From: Owenia fusiformis
Taxonomy: Eukaryota; Annelida; Polychaeta; Sabellida; Oweniidae
DNA: 64,000 nt
NCBI GenBank assembly: GCA_903813345.2
Contig: CAIIXF020000001.1
Span: 26,279,915-26,343,914, forward strand
Direction: 5' to 3'
Positions 1 through 15,200 of this stretch are shown piece after piece. The stretch's first letter is position 1. Each line of letters opens with the position of its first letter. The translations under genes and the position numbers were made by a program. Below the pieces are notes generated by a model that had not been told where the DNA came from, did no database searches, and saw only the letters and a program-made list of their open reading frames with translations.

Positions 1-214
1 ATATGACTTCATGAATTGTGGGTGAAATAATGCACTTGTTTTTATATATACGAGGACCTGGTAGTCTCAGTTAAAAGCTTCGAATAAAAAGATTTAATCA
101 AGGCTGCTCACACAAATTTTCACAACAAATGCCAAATGCGGAAACTAGTCACAAAAATTGATGACTAAGACAAGATGACACCATTTCTTGGTGGTGAACC
201 TAAACAGAACTTAC
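1..214 (-). other. MSH4 intron 10 (start only)
   Basis: Sequence downstream of the last visible MSH4 exon, beginning with the donor GTAAGT read on the minus strand. No coding sequence recognised. Confidence 0.6.
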
Positions 215-3200
215 CTTCACAGCAAAGCATTTCTGTGTTCTCATATTCAAGTTGCCTTTCTGGTACCTTGTATCATCTTGTATAATTGTGTGAATCTTTT
301 CTATGATGATATCAAACCTAGGGTCTTGTAGAGTCTGGAGATATAAATATAAACACAATGAAGATGGTTCAGAAAGAATCATAAACAAGGCATTAACATT
401 CTAAATGTCACCACCTCCTGTTTCTTACAGATGGCGAATGTCAAGCACCAATCATCGAACGCCATCCACATAAAAATTGGAGGATATAACAATATGTCAC
501 CACTTCTGGTGTTGTCATAACTAGACAACAGCAACTCTGCGAAGAAGCAAATTTTAATTCAATGAAAGTTTCAAGATAGGGAAAGCAGTGTGTATGGTTA
601 TTAGTACAGACCATAGGGGGCTCTTATCCAACTACTGTCTGTCTATCAAAATTACATACATCAAATCATGTAAGAGTGCTTATTTTTCCATCACTTAATA
701 ATTAACCTAATTATATGTAATTTGAAATGATTTATTATCACGTAGCAACAGATTGGGTTTAGCATGTGTATTTTTGATGAACATACAGTGTGAGCCAAAA
801 AAGGGTAACCCAAACAAAGCTTAATAACTCAGTCATCCAGTATGGGTTTTAAAGTGCCCGATAAACTATAAAATGCGCATGCGTCCAGGTGTTGATAAAC
901 TATAAATAGCGAAAATCCAGGGTTTGTCACCACAAGGTAAGCCAGGACGTGTTGAGAGAACAGCTAGTGTTGATATTGAATTTATATGTAGCCAGATAAG
1001 TTTCCTTATTGAAATTACATATGGTTATTAGCAATACTTTGTAGGTGCTAAATAATAAAATATTTAGAGTATATATGCGAGAAATTGGTCATTTCAAACC
1101 TGTTGAAAAGTTTGTGGCTCTCGGCTACACCGGAGAATTTACTTCCATGAGTACACACATAAATGTGGGGTTCCCCAAGAGGTACGCGACGAGGTGACCT
1201 GGCATCAAATGTGCGACTAAATGCTACTATCGAGAAGATAAAATAACGAATACGACAATAAGTTATTGCATGTGACAATTCCGAGCCTTCATCTCACTGA
1301 AGTATTTTGAAGTGAAAATAGGATTTTTGTTTTGATACATGGATTCAGATGAACGTAACTTTATTCTGACAACTAATCAAAACTGAACAAAATTGATTGT
1401 ACGTAACAGACAATTTATTGTTTTACAATGTTTTGATTGGCTAAACGAATGAAACCAACAAATTATGACATGTAAAATGACAATTTTGAAATGAAAAATT
1501 TAAAAGTGACAAACACAACCTCCCTATCCACTCTTTGGGAGCCCTAGTAAATTAGTAATATGTACATGCAGCAGTGGTAGTGTACAGCTTATTACCACAC
1601 TACGCTTTGTATTCTAAAGCCTGTTATTTGTTATAACACTGTTCACTCAACGTATGTTTTGTGTGTGGGCAGTCAACGATAATCATTGTTTTATCCCGGT
1701 TATATGACCTCGGCAATTATAACAAAACCGTACTAAACGAAAAAAACGCAAATAAGAGAAAGCTTTCACACACATATAAAAAATGAACTAGTCTAATCCG
1801 CCAGTATAAACTCTGTGCTATACGTAGAGGGTCAGGCGCACACTTTAAGTTATATTTAGCGCAATTTAACCTTGCTCAATGTTCTTACGTTCTAGTAAGT
1901 TTCAGCAGTCTATGTCCAAGTCATGATTTTATGGCCATTTTACAAAATATGCTCCAAATGCCAAAACATACCAAAATCAAGCCAATATGAAACACTGGAA
2001 TTTTATCTTTTTGGCTATTTCAAAAATAATGTACATGTTACAAACCAAGACACATCTGAGAGTTGAAACAAGATATAAGAAGGCATAATGAGAGCCATTA
2101 CACAAGATATCAGTGAGCGTGTAATCAGAAAACTTCACCTGATGCATTCAAGTTTGCCTCCAAAACAAGACTGGCATTTTGAGCATGTTTTGTAAAATGG
2201 TCATAAAATTGTGACCACTTGGAATAGAACAATGAAACTTGGGTGAATGAAAGACAAAGTTCAGTTGTCCAAATATGACTTAAACCAATACTGGATGACT
2301 GATTTGTTAAGCTTTGATTGGGTTACCCTGTATTGAAGATAATCCTTATTCATTCCATGTTTTATTGTCTACGAAGATTTGATATTCAATTATCTTTGAT
2401 TTATACATTTACGTAGATAATAATATCTTGTTACATTTGTAAATTTTAGGAACTGATTTTGAGTCATGAAAAACATCTTTCTTGGTTTTAGTTAGAAATG
2501 GTATTTAAAGATGTCTCATACTCAGTAAATTCAGTTTTAATCTTTTTTATGTATGAAGTTTGTTTCCAACAGAGCAGGTTTATTTTACATTAGGATTTTG
2601 TCTCTTTGGAGTTGTTTTTTTCCGCATACATATTTATTTATTAATCTTTTATTATATTGTCAAGGATTGAGCCATCAAAACAGTTTAAGATCTTTATTGT
2701 GCCAAGATTCTGTGTTAATCCAAAAATAGAGTAGAACCTGTTTACAGTGAACACCTATGGAGAAACCGTAGGTAGGTGTTCACTACAGAGAGGCAATTTT
2801 ATACAAAGTCAGTGGAGTATGTGCTGAGGAGGGGTGTTCACTAGACACAGGTGTTCACTAGAGAGAGGTGTTCAGTATGACAGGTTTCATTGTATATCTA
2901 AGTCCAGAGGCCTTGCTAATTAAATCATGGCCACCCGTTTAGATCATTGTTTACTAGAATCTTGTAAGGACATGAAATTACAAGAAGTGGAGAAGTATAA
3001 AACCGAGCTTTTTCTAGAAGTAATATCACATGATTGGAGCAAATACATAATAGATGTTATAGGATGGAGATTGATTAATATCAATTTGCAAATTAAATCC
3101 TATCATTATAAACATATTATACATTATCTGGAAAATCAATCTACATTGTATTATTCATTGACTTGGTACATTTTGAAGCATTTAAAGGAAGCTATAGTCA

Positions 3201-6200
3201 ATGTTGAAATATAATTTTTGTGAAAATTGTAGGCTACAATTGACTGGGGTAATACAAAATCAGCATGTTTTAAACAAAACTATGATATATTATGCTCAAA
3301 GTCTCTTGACAGATCAAAATGTTTATTTCAAATAATCAAATCTTTCAAGATGAAACCCAAATAGGTACCATTGCTTTGCCTGCAAGAAACGTAAATGTAT
3401 GTCAAGTGTTTAGGACAGAGAACTGAAACTGAAATTATCCCCAAGGTTATTCCATATGTGAATGAAAATGATAATTTAGGGGGACACGATAGTTGGTTTA
3501 AAATCCCTAGAGACTTGAGTGATGTTGGATAAAGCATAATTAATGAGAAACAATCTATTGATGTCACATACTTTATTTTCATTAGTTTAATAGAATAAGT
3601 TTGATAACAATAATGCTATTAATGTAAAATGTTATTAAATGCATGCACTTTAGTATTACAGTGTATAGTTGGGTGAGGTGGAGTAACACCAGAGTAAAAA
3701 TCATGTAAAGGTTGGCAATGTGAGTTGAGAATGAGTTTAAATAGTTTGAATTGAGATGATCAACATTAATGTGCAAGCATAATGCAATCAAATGAAGGAA
3801 AAAACAATGATGATCAAGGGACAATATCTCACTACATGAGCCTAATAACTACACATGGTTGCCAACAGATATATCAATCACGGTCCAAGATCGTCAAAAT
3901 ATGTTGGACAATTTTCCTTCTCGCGAGTGTTTGTGTCGCAACTTATTTTGTATTTGTGGCTATCAATAAGTACTACAAATACAGAACACACGAGGATACT
4001 TCCTTGAAGGACACCTATGTTGACTTTCCAGCTGTAACTGTGTGCAGACTGGATGATGATGGTTTAAGTAGACTTAGAAGCCACCATGCACCTGACAAGG
4101 GTGATGCTGAACTTATGATACAAGATGTGAATGTTTTAAAGAAAATTATTGATAGCCTTAAGGATCTTGATCTATTCCCACTTCTCAGTAAAAATGTACA
4201 AAGATTACTGGATCCCCAAACTGTTCTACAAGCATTCCCTGCAATCGCAGAGTATTTGACTTATGATTATGAGCGCTTTATTGTGTCATGTCAGTTCAAA
4301 GACCAGGATTGTAATAAAACACACTTTGTGGAAAAAATGAATGGTAAATATTTCAATTGTTTCACGTTCAACCATTCTGGAATTATCAAGAAAGAAGGCC
4401 CAACATCAGGTCTTTCCTTGGTATTTTACTTGGACACACTTCAAGAAAATGAACTTATAGACATCTCATTGGAAGATTCAGCCATGAGGTTTACCGATTC
4501 TGGAATTAAAGTGGCAATACATGAACCAAATACAATTCCAGACATGATAAATGATGGATTTATTGTTGCCCTTGGTCATTCTACAAATATTGCCGTGAAG
4601 CAGTCCGTATTTGAGAAGATGGAGTCTCCCTGGGGAGAATGTGATAAGTCGAGAGTGAAGATAACTGACATTGCCAATGAAGACACAGATGTTGTATACA
4701 ACCAGAAAACATGTATGAAGATCTGCCAGCAGAGATACATTCAAGGAAAATGTGGATGTCTTAACATAATGCTCCCAGTCCCAAATGATTTGAAAAATGA
4801 GAAATACTGTTTTTATATTGACCAAGATAATATCCTTCAAAATCCTAACTGGACACATCTTTTTCTGGAGGAACTGAAACATGTGGATTGTGAAAATAAG
4901 CACCTTTTGGATCTACCAGACTCCTATGTTGGCCAGTATAAATGTGACTGTCCCCTGTCTTGCAGTTACAAAACATATGATTCTCTAATTTCACAGGCGA
5001 ATTGGCCACCCCAGAATGGAGTTCGGAGATTTATCAAAAAGTACATTAATGAGCATCCTACATTGTTAAATGGCACAGACATTTATAAAACATATGAAGA
5101 GAATGATACATCTGGTGATTTGTACAACATGGTCCAGAGCAACTTTCTAAGGTTGAATGTGTATCATAGATCCTTAACTGTTCAGACCACAACCGAAGTG
5201 GCAGCATATACACTTCAAGATTTAGTGTCTGAGATTGGTGGTATTATTGGTATATGTGTTGGTATGTCTTTTCTCAGTATATTAGAACTTTTCCAATTAA
5301 TTGCAATTGTAGTTAACATCTATAGGAAGAAGGCCAGAGGCTCGAGAAGCACTAACTGAACTAAACTAGAAAACATCAAGTACATGGAGAAGAAGGTATC
5401 ATCGAACAAACATATCTTAATACTAGTAATACCTTGTCGATTGACTCTTGAGCAGAGTCCTATACATTGTATGTCCCTTGAGCATCAGTATTTAAAATCT
5501 GAACCAAATCTGTCAACTGGTATTTGAGTTATTTTTAATGAAAAATGGTGACCTTTTGAAATGAGTGACCATATTTAAAATGCCTTCTTAATTAGAGGTC
5601 CTTTGCCCATAAGGTATTAGTAAATGAAGTTCAGCATATTATAAAATTTGAACTAAATCCGTTCACTGATATTTCAGATATGAAAGATTACATTTTTTTA
5701 ATGAAAAATGACAGCCATTTTGAAATTCAATTGCCATATTGAAAATTTCTTCTTGAGCAGAGCTCCTTTGTCTCATAAAATTTGAACAAGATCTCTCCAT
5801 GCCTATACATTGTATACAAGCATGCTTTGGTTTTTTATCAACTTACATTATAATAAGCCCTCAACAATGGAGTAGTGGAATCCTTCAATGCATTCTGCAG
5901 AGGTGCTAGTAGCTCTAATGTGTGTTTTAGGTAAATAACATTTGTGATTTTGCTCTCGGCACTTTTAAGTGTCTCCTGTTTTGGAATCTGTACACAAAGT
6001 GATAGGAGATAATCAATGTCAACGAATCGACTAACAACGCCTCGTAGATTGTAAAAAAGTTCTTCATTTTCCGTTAGCTCTGACACTGTGTCTAGTCTCA
6101 AATTAATAGTTTCCAAGGCTGAAAGATAAACATTTGCAGAGTGTACATAAATGTGATCTATCTTATCATTACAATTTTGAAGTTCATTTATGCCCATGGG

Positions 6201-9200
6201 CTGTTAGATATCGTTTTAGTAACACCAGAATTTTCAAAAAATTTATACTACAAAATACAATTTTGAGTAGATCTTTTGATGCATATCGTTTTGTACTGAT
6301 AAATAAGTAGCGATGAAGATGTCATCCCTGTATCCAAAATTTATGTCACAAATTAAAATTGTACGAGATTTTAAGGCAAATGATTCAATGTTGATATATT
6401 TATCCATTCTTAACATACATGAAGGAGGTTGTAGTATAGTTGCTCTGAGAAGTCTATTCCCACCCACAGTCTTTGTATGATTCAGTACACCAAACAGACT
6501 GTGTTCACTCTTGGGATCCCTGAGATTCTGTAGCAGCTCAAGGTTATTCACTGTGGCAGCATCTGGAGATATAAGTTGGTATAAGTTTATGAAATACCCA
6601 TTATAGAAACATGACTTCATCTATCAAATTTTGATTATTTTTATTATCATATCTTTTTGAGAAATATATGCCACCCTCCAAATGTCTATTCACGTGCATG
6701 ATAGTCCGCATCATAAATATAACAAGGCATTAACATGCAAAATGTCACCACCTGCCATTTGTTACAGACACCTACTGCCAAACGTTGTTACAGACACCGA
6801 AGTTACACCAACCACAAAAAAGTTGGGGACTATAACAATATCACCACACGCCATCCTGTTAAAGTCACAAAAGAATCCCTAAGGTACCCACAGATTAGGA
6901 TGTGCCAACACAGATCATATATGCCTATACATATCATGAAGTTTTTTTCATCTACTGACATAAATAAATATAAAAGATCATAATGTGTCTATCCAGATCG
7001 ACGTGTGCCTACAATTATCATGATGAGCTTACACAGATCAAATGTGCCTACACAAATAGTAATGATATTTTTACATAGATCATGATGTGCCAGCATAGAT
7101 CATGATGAGCTTACACAGATCAAATGTGCCTACACAAATAGTAATGATATTTTTACATAGATCATGATGTGCCAGCATAGATCATGATGAGCTTACACAG
7201 ATCAAATGTGCCTACACAAATAGTAATGATATTTTTACATAGATCATGATGTGCCAGCATAGATCATGATGAGCTTACACAGATCAAATGTACCTACACA
7301 AATAGTAATGATATTTTTACATAGATCATGATGTGCCAGCATAGATCATGATGAGCTTACACAGATCAAAATGTCCCTTCATAGATCATGCTGTGCCTAC
7401 ACAGATCAAAACATGCCTACACAGATCATGATGTATCTCCACAATTTAAGGTATACCTACTCAGATCACAATGTGCCTACCTATCATAGTTGTATGCTCA
7501 CTACCCTTGAATACCACTTTTAATGAGGCAGGGGCGTAGACAGTGTTCTGTATGAACTCTACATATTTCAGGAGAGCAGCTGTTGTTGCCAAGCAGTAGT
7601 ACCTGCAAAATGTAAATGAAAAATAATCAAAAGGGGGAAATTTAAAGAGTAAGTACATAAATGTATGTGATATTGTTATTGTACATGTACATCTGAATAA
7701 AAATCAAGTGATAAATGAAATGACTAACCCTGTAAACTGAATGTATACTGGCGATGTACATAAAATATGTGTTTCACTAATAATAAAGGAAATATGAACT
7801 GCCGGACCAATGTATTCAACTGAACTAAGGGAGATTATTGACATCTTCATTTTCACAGGGCCCCCACAATTTGACTGTTTTAATGACCAGTTCATCAAAA
7901 AAAAAAATTTCATAATTAAATACATGACAAAATGTATGTAAATCAAAAAAGGTAAGTAAAATGTTTGACTAGGAAGTTTTGGGATGACCTCCCACTCAAC
8001 AGACAATTAACTGTAAGGTCCTTACTTTGATGCAACCTCCATTTCTACAGTGTTATACTCAGGAACACATAGCTGTTTGATGTACTGCAGCCCTATATCA
8101 AGTTAATAATCATAAAATATATTCACATGTATATATAAACAATACAAAATTATGGTACAATTGTCAAACATTTTATGGATTTGGGTGGTGTATTACTCAT
8201 ATAGTAAACAATTCTTAATATTTTCCTCATAAAATAATACAAGGCATTAACATGACAAAATGTCACCACCTAGTTGCTCACAATATTATTAGTTCAATCT
8301 TAAAGGCCCAGTATACTTAATTAAGGAGAAAATATAAAAAAATAATCATTGAAACATGTTACTCACACACTTGCTCAAATATGACACAAAGTTTGATTTG
8401 CTTTAATATTGAACCAAGAAAAAAATAACTCGCATAGAAAAAGGCATTTGAAATTCGGAGATCATTAGACACGCATGCACATGTTAAATGTGCATGTTTT
8501 AAATTACTGTTGATTTAAAAGATGGCGGCACTTCTATAACTTCTTCTGTTGTTGGTGTCAAATGAAAGATAGGGTTCTTATCAATATATTGGACATACTA
8601 TGAAATTCAAATGTAAGTCTATTTTGCCCAAAATATGCAAATATTGAAAATATGCAAAGTTGGCCTTTAAGTCAGATTTGAACCTCTGAGAACTTGTAGA
8701 TAATTTTGAAAAAATGATCAATTTGAAGCAAGTTGAAAAAATACCTTTTGACCTTGAGAAGGTCATTGAAGGTCAAATCTATAGTCAGATTTGAACTTTT
8801 GAGAACTTGTAGATGATTTTGAAAAAAAATTCAAAAGGTTAATTTGAAGCAAGTTGAAAAAGACCTTTTTGACCTTTTTTGACCTTGAGAATGTCATTGA
8901 AGGTGAAATCCCAAATCTGAAGTCAGATGTGAACTTCTGAGAACTTGAAGATGATTTTGAAAAAACAAATTGGTCAATTTGAAGCAAGTTGAAAAAGAGC
9001 TTTTTGACCTTGAGAAGATCATTGAAGGTCAAATCTTAAATATAACGTCAGATTTGAACTTTTTTTGTGACGGCGATCGGCAATCACCTACCGCCGAACA
9101 GGGAACAGTGTCAACATTACATACATTATAACTAAGATCATTGTTGATGTAATCTGACAGTACATTTTTTGTTTAATTTTATAATGCTACATATATGAAG

Positions 9201-12200
9201 CTTTAAAAAAGCATTTATCTTTATCCATTCAAAGAAATGAGATAATCTAGTTCTCAACTTGTATTTGATTTGTTACCCATTGTATATGTACCCATTGTAT
9301 GTTCTGATATAAAAATAAAAGAAATTTTCCCAGAAAGTTGAAATCTCATATTGCCATTTCATTTCTAAACGTTATCAGTTACACCAAAAACATTGGATTA
9401 TTTTTCTTATAAAACAGCCTCTTAATACTGTTGTTTCTTACCCTTTTCTTCATTGAAGTATTTTCTTTGTACTGTAGCAATGTTAGTGTTGGTAAACTGA
9501 TCACTAATCAACTTGAACAATTTTGTCATATTGCCATTCTCACATGCAGTACTAGGCATTACTATCTAGAAACATACATGTATAGTCTATAAGCATACAA
9601 TAATATATTCGATACAAAAATTGTCAATTTGTGAAATGGTCATCAATTGAATTGTTTTGGGGTGGGGCAAAAATTGCCAAAGTAGAAAAGTACTAGAGGG
9701 ATTCTGAGGCACGGTTGCTTTTTGAACCAGCAAGGTGTCCTGGTTATGTGGGGAAAGTTCCAATGATTTGTACTGATAATGAGTGAGTTCATCCATTTTC
9801 CATTGTTTATCTGGCTATAAGATGCATCTAATGGTTTTGGTAAATGGGTGATTTACTGAAGGGCATTTTGTTTGTGTAACATAAAAGAATACAATGTGAA
9901 AACCAGTACCTCAACAGGTTGGCACATCTGTAGTTTGGTCATCAGTTTTGGGTATGTAGGGCTGTCTGAGAACTGAGACAGGGAGAGGATTGGCTGCTTC
10001 AGATCTATCTGGGCCATTCCCACTTCACCCCTTGCTATGCCTCGCCCCTCCACAAGGGCTGAAAGTACAGAAGACAGGTCATTAGATTTGTAATCTACTA
10101 AATAAACATTTTTTAATTCAATTCTTAGTTGAATCTGAATGGAAAATATAACATTACATGATCAACTTTAATAATTTACATTATGCACTTAACAAATAAA
10201 TCTGCCATTTTTGACATTTTATAAAATGACATTAATAAACCCTTCCCTTGAAATGCAAGTTCCTGTATTTAGGTGATCATTTTAGATGTTCCCAGACTCA
10301 GATCAGAAAGACAATAATTTATGATATTTGCAAACACAAATAGATGAACATGCTGAAGAGGCAGAATAAAGGATGAGTCTTGGTTTGGAGAACGAAGTTC
10401 ATCAGTCTACTGTAGGTTACGCTTGCTTTGGACAATTTTGATATTTTACATATTGTAGACTTAAATGTCCTCTTTTGAATATCCATAATTTAAATTTGGG
10501 TGTTATTTCTATATTTCTATAAAAAAAAGTATTAGCGCAGCAGACTGATGAACTTCATTCTCCAAATCGAGACTTGTCTTTTATTGAATCGGTCTACTGC
10601 ATGTTACACCTGCTTCGGAAAATTTTGATATTTTTACATACACACATCGATATGCATAAACATCATCTTTGACTTTGTGATCATATCTCCCTCTTCAATT
10701 TCTAGAATAACTTCAAATTATGATGAACTGACTATTCAGAATTTCGGACAGATTTCTGATCTTATAATTTGAAGTGATTTGGTGAGAGACCACGCCAAGA
10801 GACAAAATGTGATCTCTCAATCTCGTAATAAATTGATAATGTAAATTAATAAATTTTACATTATTTAAATGTCCTCTTTTAAATATTCATAATTTAATTT
10901 TCTTTAAATAAATTATATATATATTTCTATATTTTACATAAAAAAATGATTAGCACACTAGACTGTTCTCCAAAACAAGACTTGTTTTTTATATCTCACA
11001 CATGTTAGCCAAACAAATGTTGGCTATTTTATGGTGTTTATATTGATTATCAATATCATCTAGCTCTTATCAACCAGTATGATCATTTCAAGTTTACAAT
11101 ATTGACATTTGACACAACAGTCGAAGGTCTGGCATTTAAATGAAAGGTTAAGTCTGAAATCTGAAAATACTACACACAGGGTGACAAAAAAGGTAACCCT
11201 CTAATTTTGGAATTACTTTCTAGATTTATTACGATGCTGTCTTTTGAAATATCAGTGTTAGTGTTCAATACGTGAAACATCGATATGCATAAATATCATC
11301 TTTGACTTTGTGATCATATCTCCCTCTTCAATTTCTAGAATAACTTCAAATTATGATGAACTGACTATTCAGAATTTCGGACAGATTTCTGATCTTATAA
11401 TTTGAAGTGATTTGGTGAGAGATCACGCTAAGAGACAAAATGTGATCTCTCAATCTCGTAATAAATTGATAAGGCAAAATTAGTTCGCAATTTTTCAGAT
11501 GCGAGTAGGAAGTTACCAGTTTCGCCACCAGGTGGCTGATTCGGGGGAAATAATATGGCAGGGTATTACAAAATTCCCTTAAACTTGAATATTCATCAGT
11601 TTTAATGGTTCACTTTTCACATTACCCTTATGTATGTGATAGTTATACAAATTAAAATATGTCCAGTGAAAGAAAATATTATCTGTCCAACACAAGAAAA
11701 GATATTTCACTTTTTGTGGTTTTACAACATGGGGTCTATGGGGAATCTCCCAGACCTAGAAGTCACATTTTCAAAGAAAATAAAATTTTCAAAGTTGATA
11801 AACTCTTTTCAGAACCACTTATCTAGGTGTGATTTTACATGTAGATTCCAAATATGATATCAGTTTGACTGAATTTAATGACGAAAATCAAGATTATTTC
11901 TACTCGCATCACACTGAATTTATTTATGTACACTTGAAAATCTTAATTTCAAAATGAAGATTCCATCATAATTGAAAGTTTATTCCAAAATTATTGAGTT
12001 GCATTTCTGTGTCACCCTGTAATTCACCACAATGATCTATTGCAGTATTTTTTAAAGATTGGTTTCATCAGAAATCAGATAAATGTATTTGAAAATGAAA
12101 ATCTCATACGCAAAGTATGTACTGCCATATGACACTGTGACTCTAATCATAGAATAATATTAAAACTGATGGGATCTGCTCGAAACGTCTTGTCAAGAGG

Positions 12201-15200
12201 GTGTTCAATGCTCAAGAGGTCTAACTTGTACAGAATATACAAATTTACCTGTAAAATATAAACAGAATTAATTTCATAATTAATTTGAAAAATGAATGCT
12301 AAGGGCAGAAAAAAGTGCTATATTCATATTGTTTTCATCTTGCGCTGATGGGTGTGCATCGATCTGTCTGGGTAGACAGACGCTATATAAATCTTGTTCG
12401 AAATGGCTCCCATATCAAGTAAATCGCCAATATTGATTATATAATAAATTAAAACAATGGTTTGTTTAGGTTATATGACAGTTTTTAATTAACTTTTTTA
12501 AAACAAAATGAAATTCAATTAATTATGAAAAGGGCAGGTAAAATCACTGAAATATGTATGTTGAAAAACAAAAGTTTTTCTACAGAATTTATTGTTTCAT
12601 ACCAAGGAGTGTATGTTTCAGGATAAGGCAGAAAAAATTGGTAAGTGAATTCAAATATGGGTTATGTTCACTATAGCTGTGACATTTAGTCAATTTATTT
12701 GATATTCTGATTTTAATCTAATGAAACTATAGGTTAAGTTCATTCAGCTCATAGCCATAACATTTCACCCTTGGTATATGAAGTGAGTAATAATTGACCA
12801 GATGGGCTCAACATCATGACTGGTCTGATTCAATGGTTATTTCCTTTTTGCGTCAAAGGTCTATGTGCAGTATAGCAAGTGATTTTAGATGGTCATATCT
12901 TTCACCATGGTTTTTATTAAAACAATATGTTTTCTTACAAGTGAAGTCCCCATGATAGTAAAATATCATTCTAACTCTCTGAAAAATTATTGATTAGGAC
13001 CCCACCTTCGTACTTTTTTAAAAATGTTAGGCTCATTTTCTAAAAAGAGGATCTTACTTTTCTCAAAAATGCGTATTGAATTGTGTTAAAGTTAAAAAAC
13101 CACATATCCCGTGTAATTTTCTCATAGAGAAAACTCTTGCTATCCATTGTTTTCAGCATAATTTTGGTCATCGAAAATTGATATCTTCAAAACTTTTTCA
13201 ATACCATTCTACTTTTGAAGACATTTTAGACCCCTTGTTGAATAATCTTTTCATGCAATAAAAAACAGAAAAAGATCCTCTTTTGAGTAAATAGGTTCAA
13301 CATTTTGAAAAAAATGAAATAAATTCATAAATTTTCAAATTTTTCGATTTATATTTTTATCATCATGGGTACTTTACTTGAAAGAAAACATATTGTTTTA
13401 GTAAAAACCACTGTATTTATGCCAAGAAAGTATTTATGATTAATATATGACCGTCTAAAATCACTTGCCATACTGCACATGGACCTTTGAAATCTATGAT
13501 ATCTTGGAATTTTTGGAAGAGTTTAGAAAATGATTGCAAAATCTCACCTGCACATAAGTGGCCATTTTGAATTTTCTGACTGACTGACAGTGAATGGATG
13601 GAGGACTATATCCCTTCCAAACTTCCTTCATTGGGATAAGTTTCTATTATATTAACGAACAAGTGATTTTTTTTCAGCATTTACTATTTGGGGGACTGCT
13701 CTTGCTACTTATTTATTACCAATTTAATAACCAAATATGGCAGAGACCACCAGCACAACCAAGAATATTCAGTCCATATAGAATGATCTACCAAGTGAGA
13801 AAATCAGAGATCCCACCAAAGCCTGATGTTATCAAGGTACTAGCATGGTCACCTCTTGCAAACAGACATTTCTCAGATGATACTTTCAGATCCTGTTCTC
13901 AGCCAAACTGCAAATTCCTGGCTGATAGAAGTGTGCTCATGCCTCTGTTGAAATCGAAAGCATTATCTCCTATAGAACGCTACAAACTAGATCTTAAGTT
14001 ACTTCAGAAAGCTGATGTTGTGCTTTTCCATGCCTTATCTGATGAATTCAGAAGAGCTGTAATTCCCCCTATGAGGACCCCTTGGCAAAAATGGGTGTTC
14101 ACAACAGCAGAGGCACCACGTCGTGATTTCTTCCAACATGCAGATTATGCAAAATGGAGGCATCTTATGAACCTTACAGTAACCATTAAAGCTGATGCAG
14201 ACAAGCAATTAATATATGGCTATTACAGCGAAACACTTGAAATTGACCCTGGCTATACCTTACCAGACTACTTCAAAAGGACAGGATTGGTTGCTTGGGC
14301 CGCAAGCCACTGTAAGACAGAGTCATATAGAGAGCAATTTATAGAAAAACTGCAAAACTTTATCCCGGTTGATACATATGGCCGCTGTGGAAAACATCCA
14401 TGCCCAGGGAATGACGTAGAGGACTGCTTTTACTATATAGGTCAGGCCCGTAATACACTTTTCTCCAAGGGGGGTGCGGTTTTTGATAACGAGAAAATAA
14501 AATTGCCATTTTTTCCGCGTAAATCAAATTGCGTAAGTCAGAGGGGGGGGGAGTTTCTCTCTATATTAAGGCAGGTCAGCCTATTTTGTAGTATTTTATT
14601 GTTTTCATATTGTTTTTAGACTAAATATTGTATGAGCAACTTGGAGAAACATTGGAATACGTAGGAGTGTGCTAGAAGGCAATAGAATCAATTTAAAGAA
14701 ATTCAGATTTTTTAAATCATTTACTTCTTAGAGGAGCGAGTGGGCAGCACAGGAAAATTTTACTAATTCAAGATGCTGTCTGGTTAATTCTGAGCACTTT
14801 TAATGTGTTTGAGTAAATGAATGCTTTAGTTTTTGGGATGCGGTGTCAGAATTATTTATGATTTCATTATGTCACTTGGTGATTTCTGGGCACTTTTAAA
14901 GGGTTTAAAATAAACAAATGCAACTTCCAAACATTCCCAATTGATTTGTGGAGGGTGTGAGGAGTGCCCCCCCCCCCCCTAGAAAATTTTACACTTTTAA
15001 GATGCCATTTGGTGCTTTCTGGGCACTTTCAAAGTGTATGAGTCAATAAAAAATGTGTTTCAATTTTTTTTTTGGGGGGGTGTCAAACGTCAAAGAGGAT
15101 AAAAGGTTGAGGTGGGGTGGGGATAACAGAGGGGGAGCAAGGGGTTTTCCCTCAGAAACAATGACCATTTTAAGGTGCTATTTGATGATGTCTGGGCACT

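Noticed and set aside
3582-3824. 80-codon minus frame upstream of the channel gene
   Set aside because: AT-rich hydrophobic chance frame, overlapping the start of the DEG/ENaC coding sequence.
4478-4903. 141-codon minus-strand open frame
   Set aside because: It is antisense to the conserved DEG/ENaC coding sequence and has no recognisable domain.
7012-7480. Regular repeat resembling a CRISPR array
   Set aside because: Whole 82-bp units are conserved, with no unique spacers, in an animal intron; it is a minisatellite.
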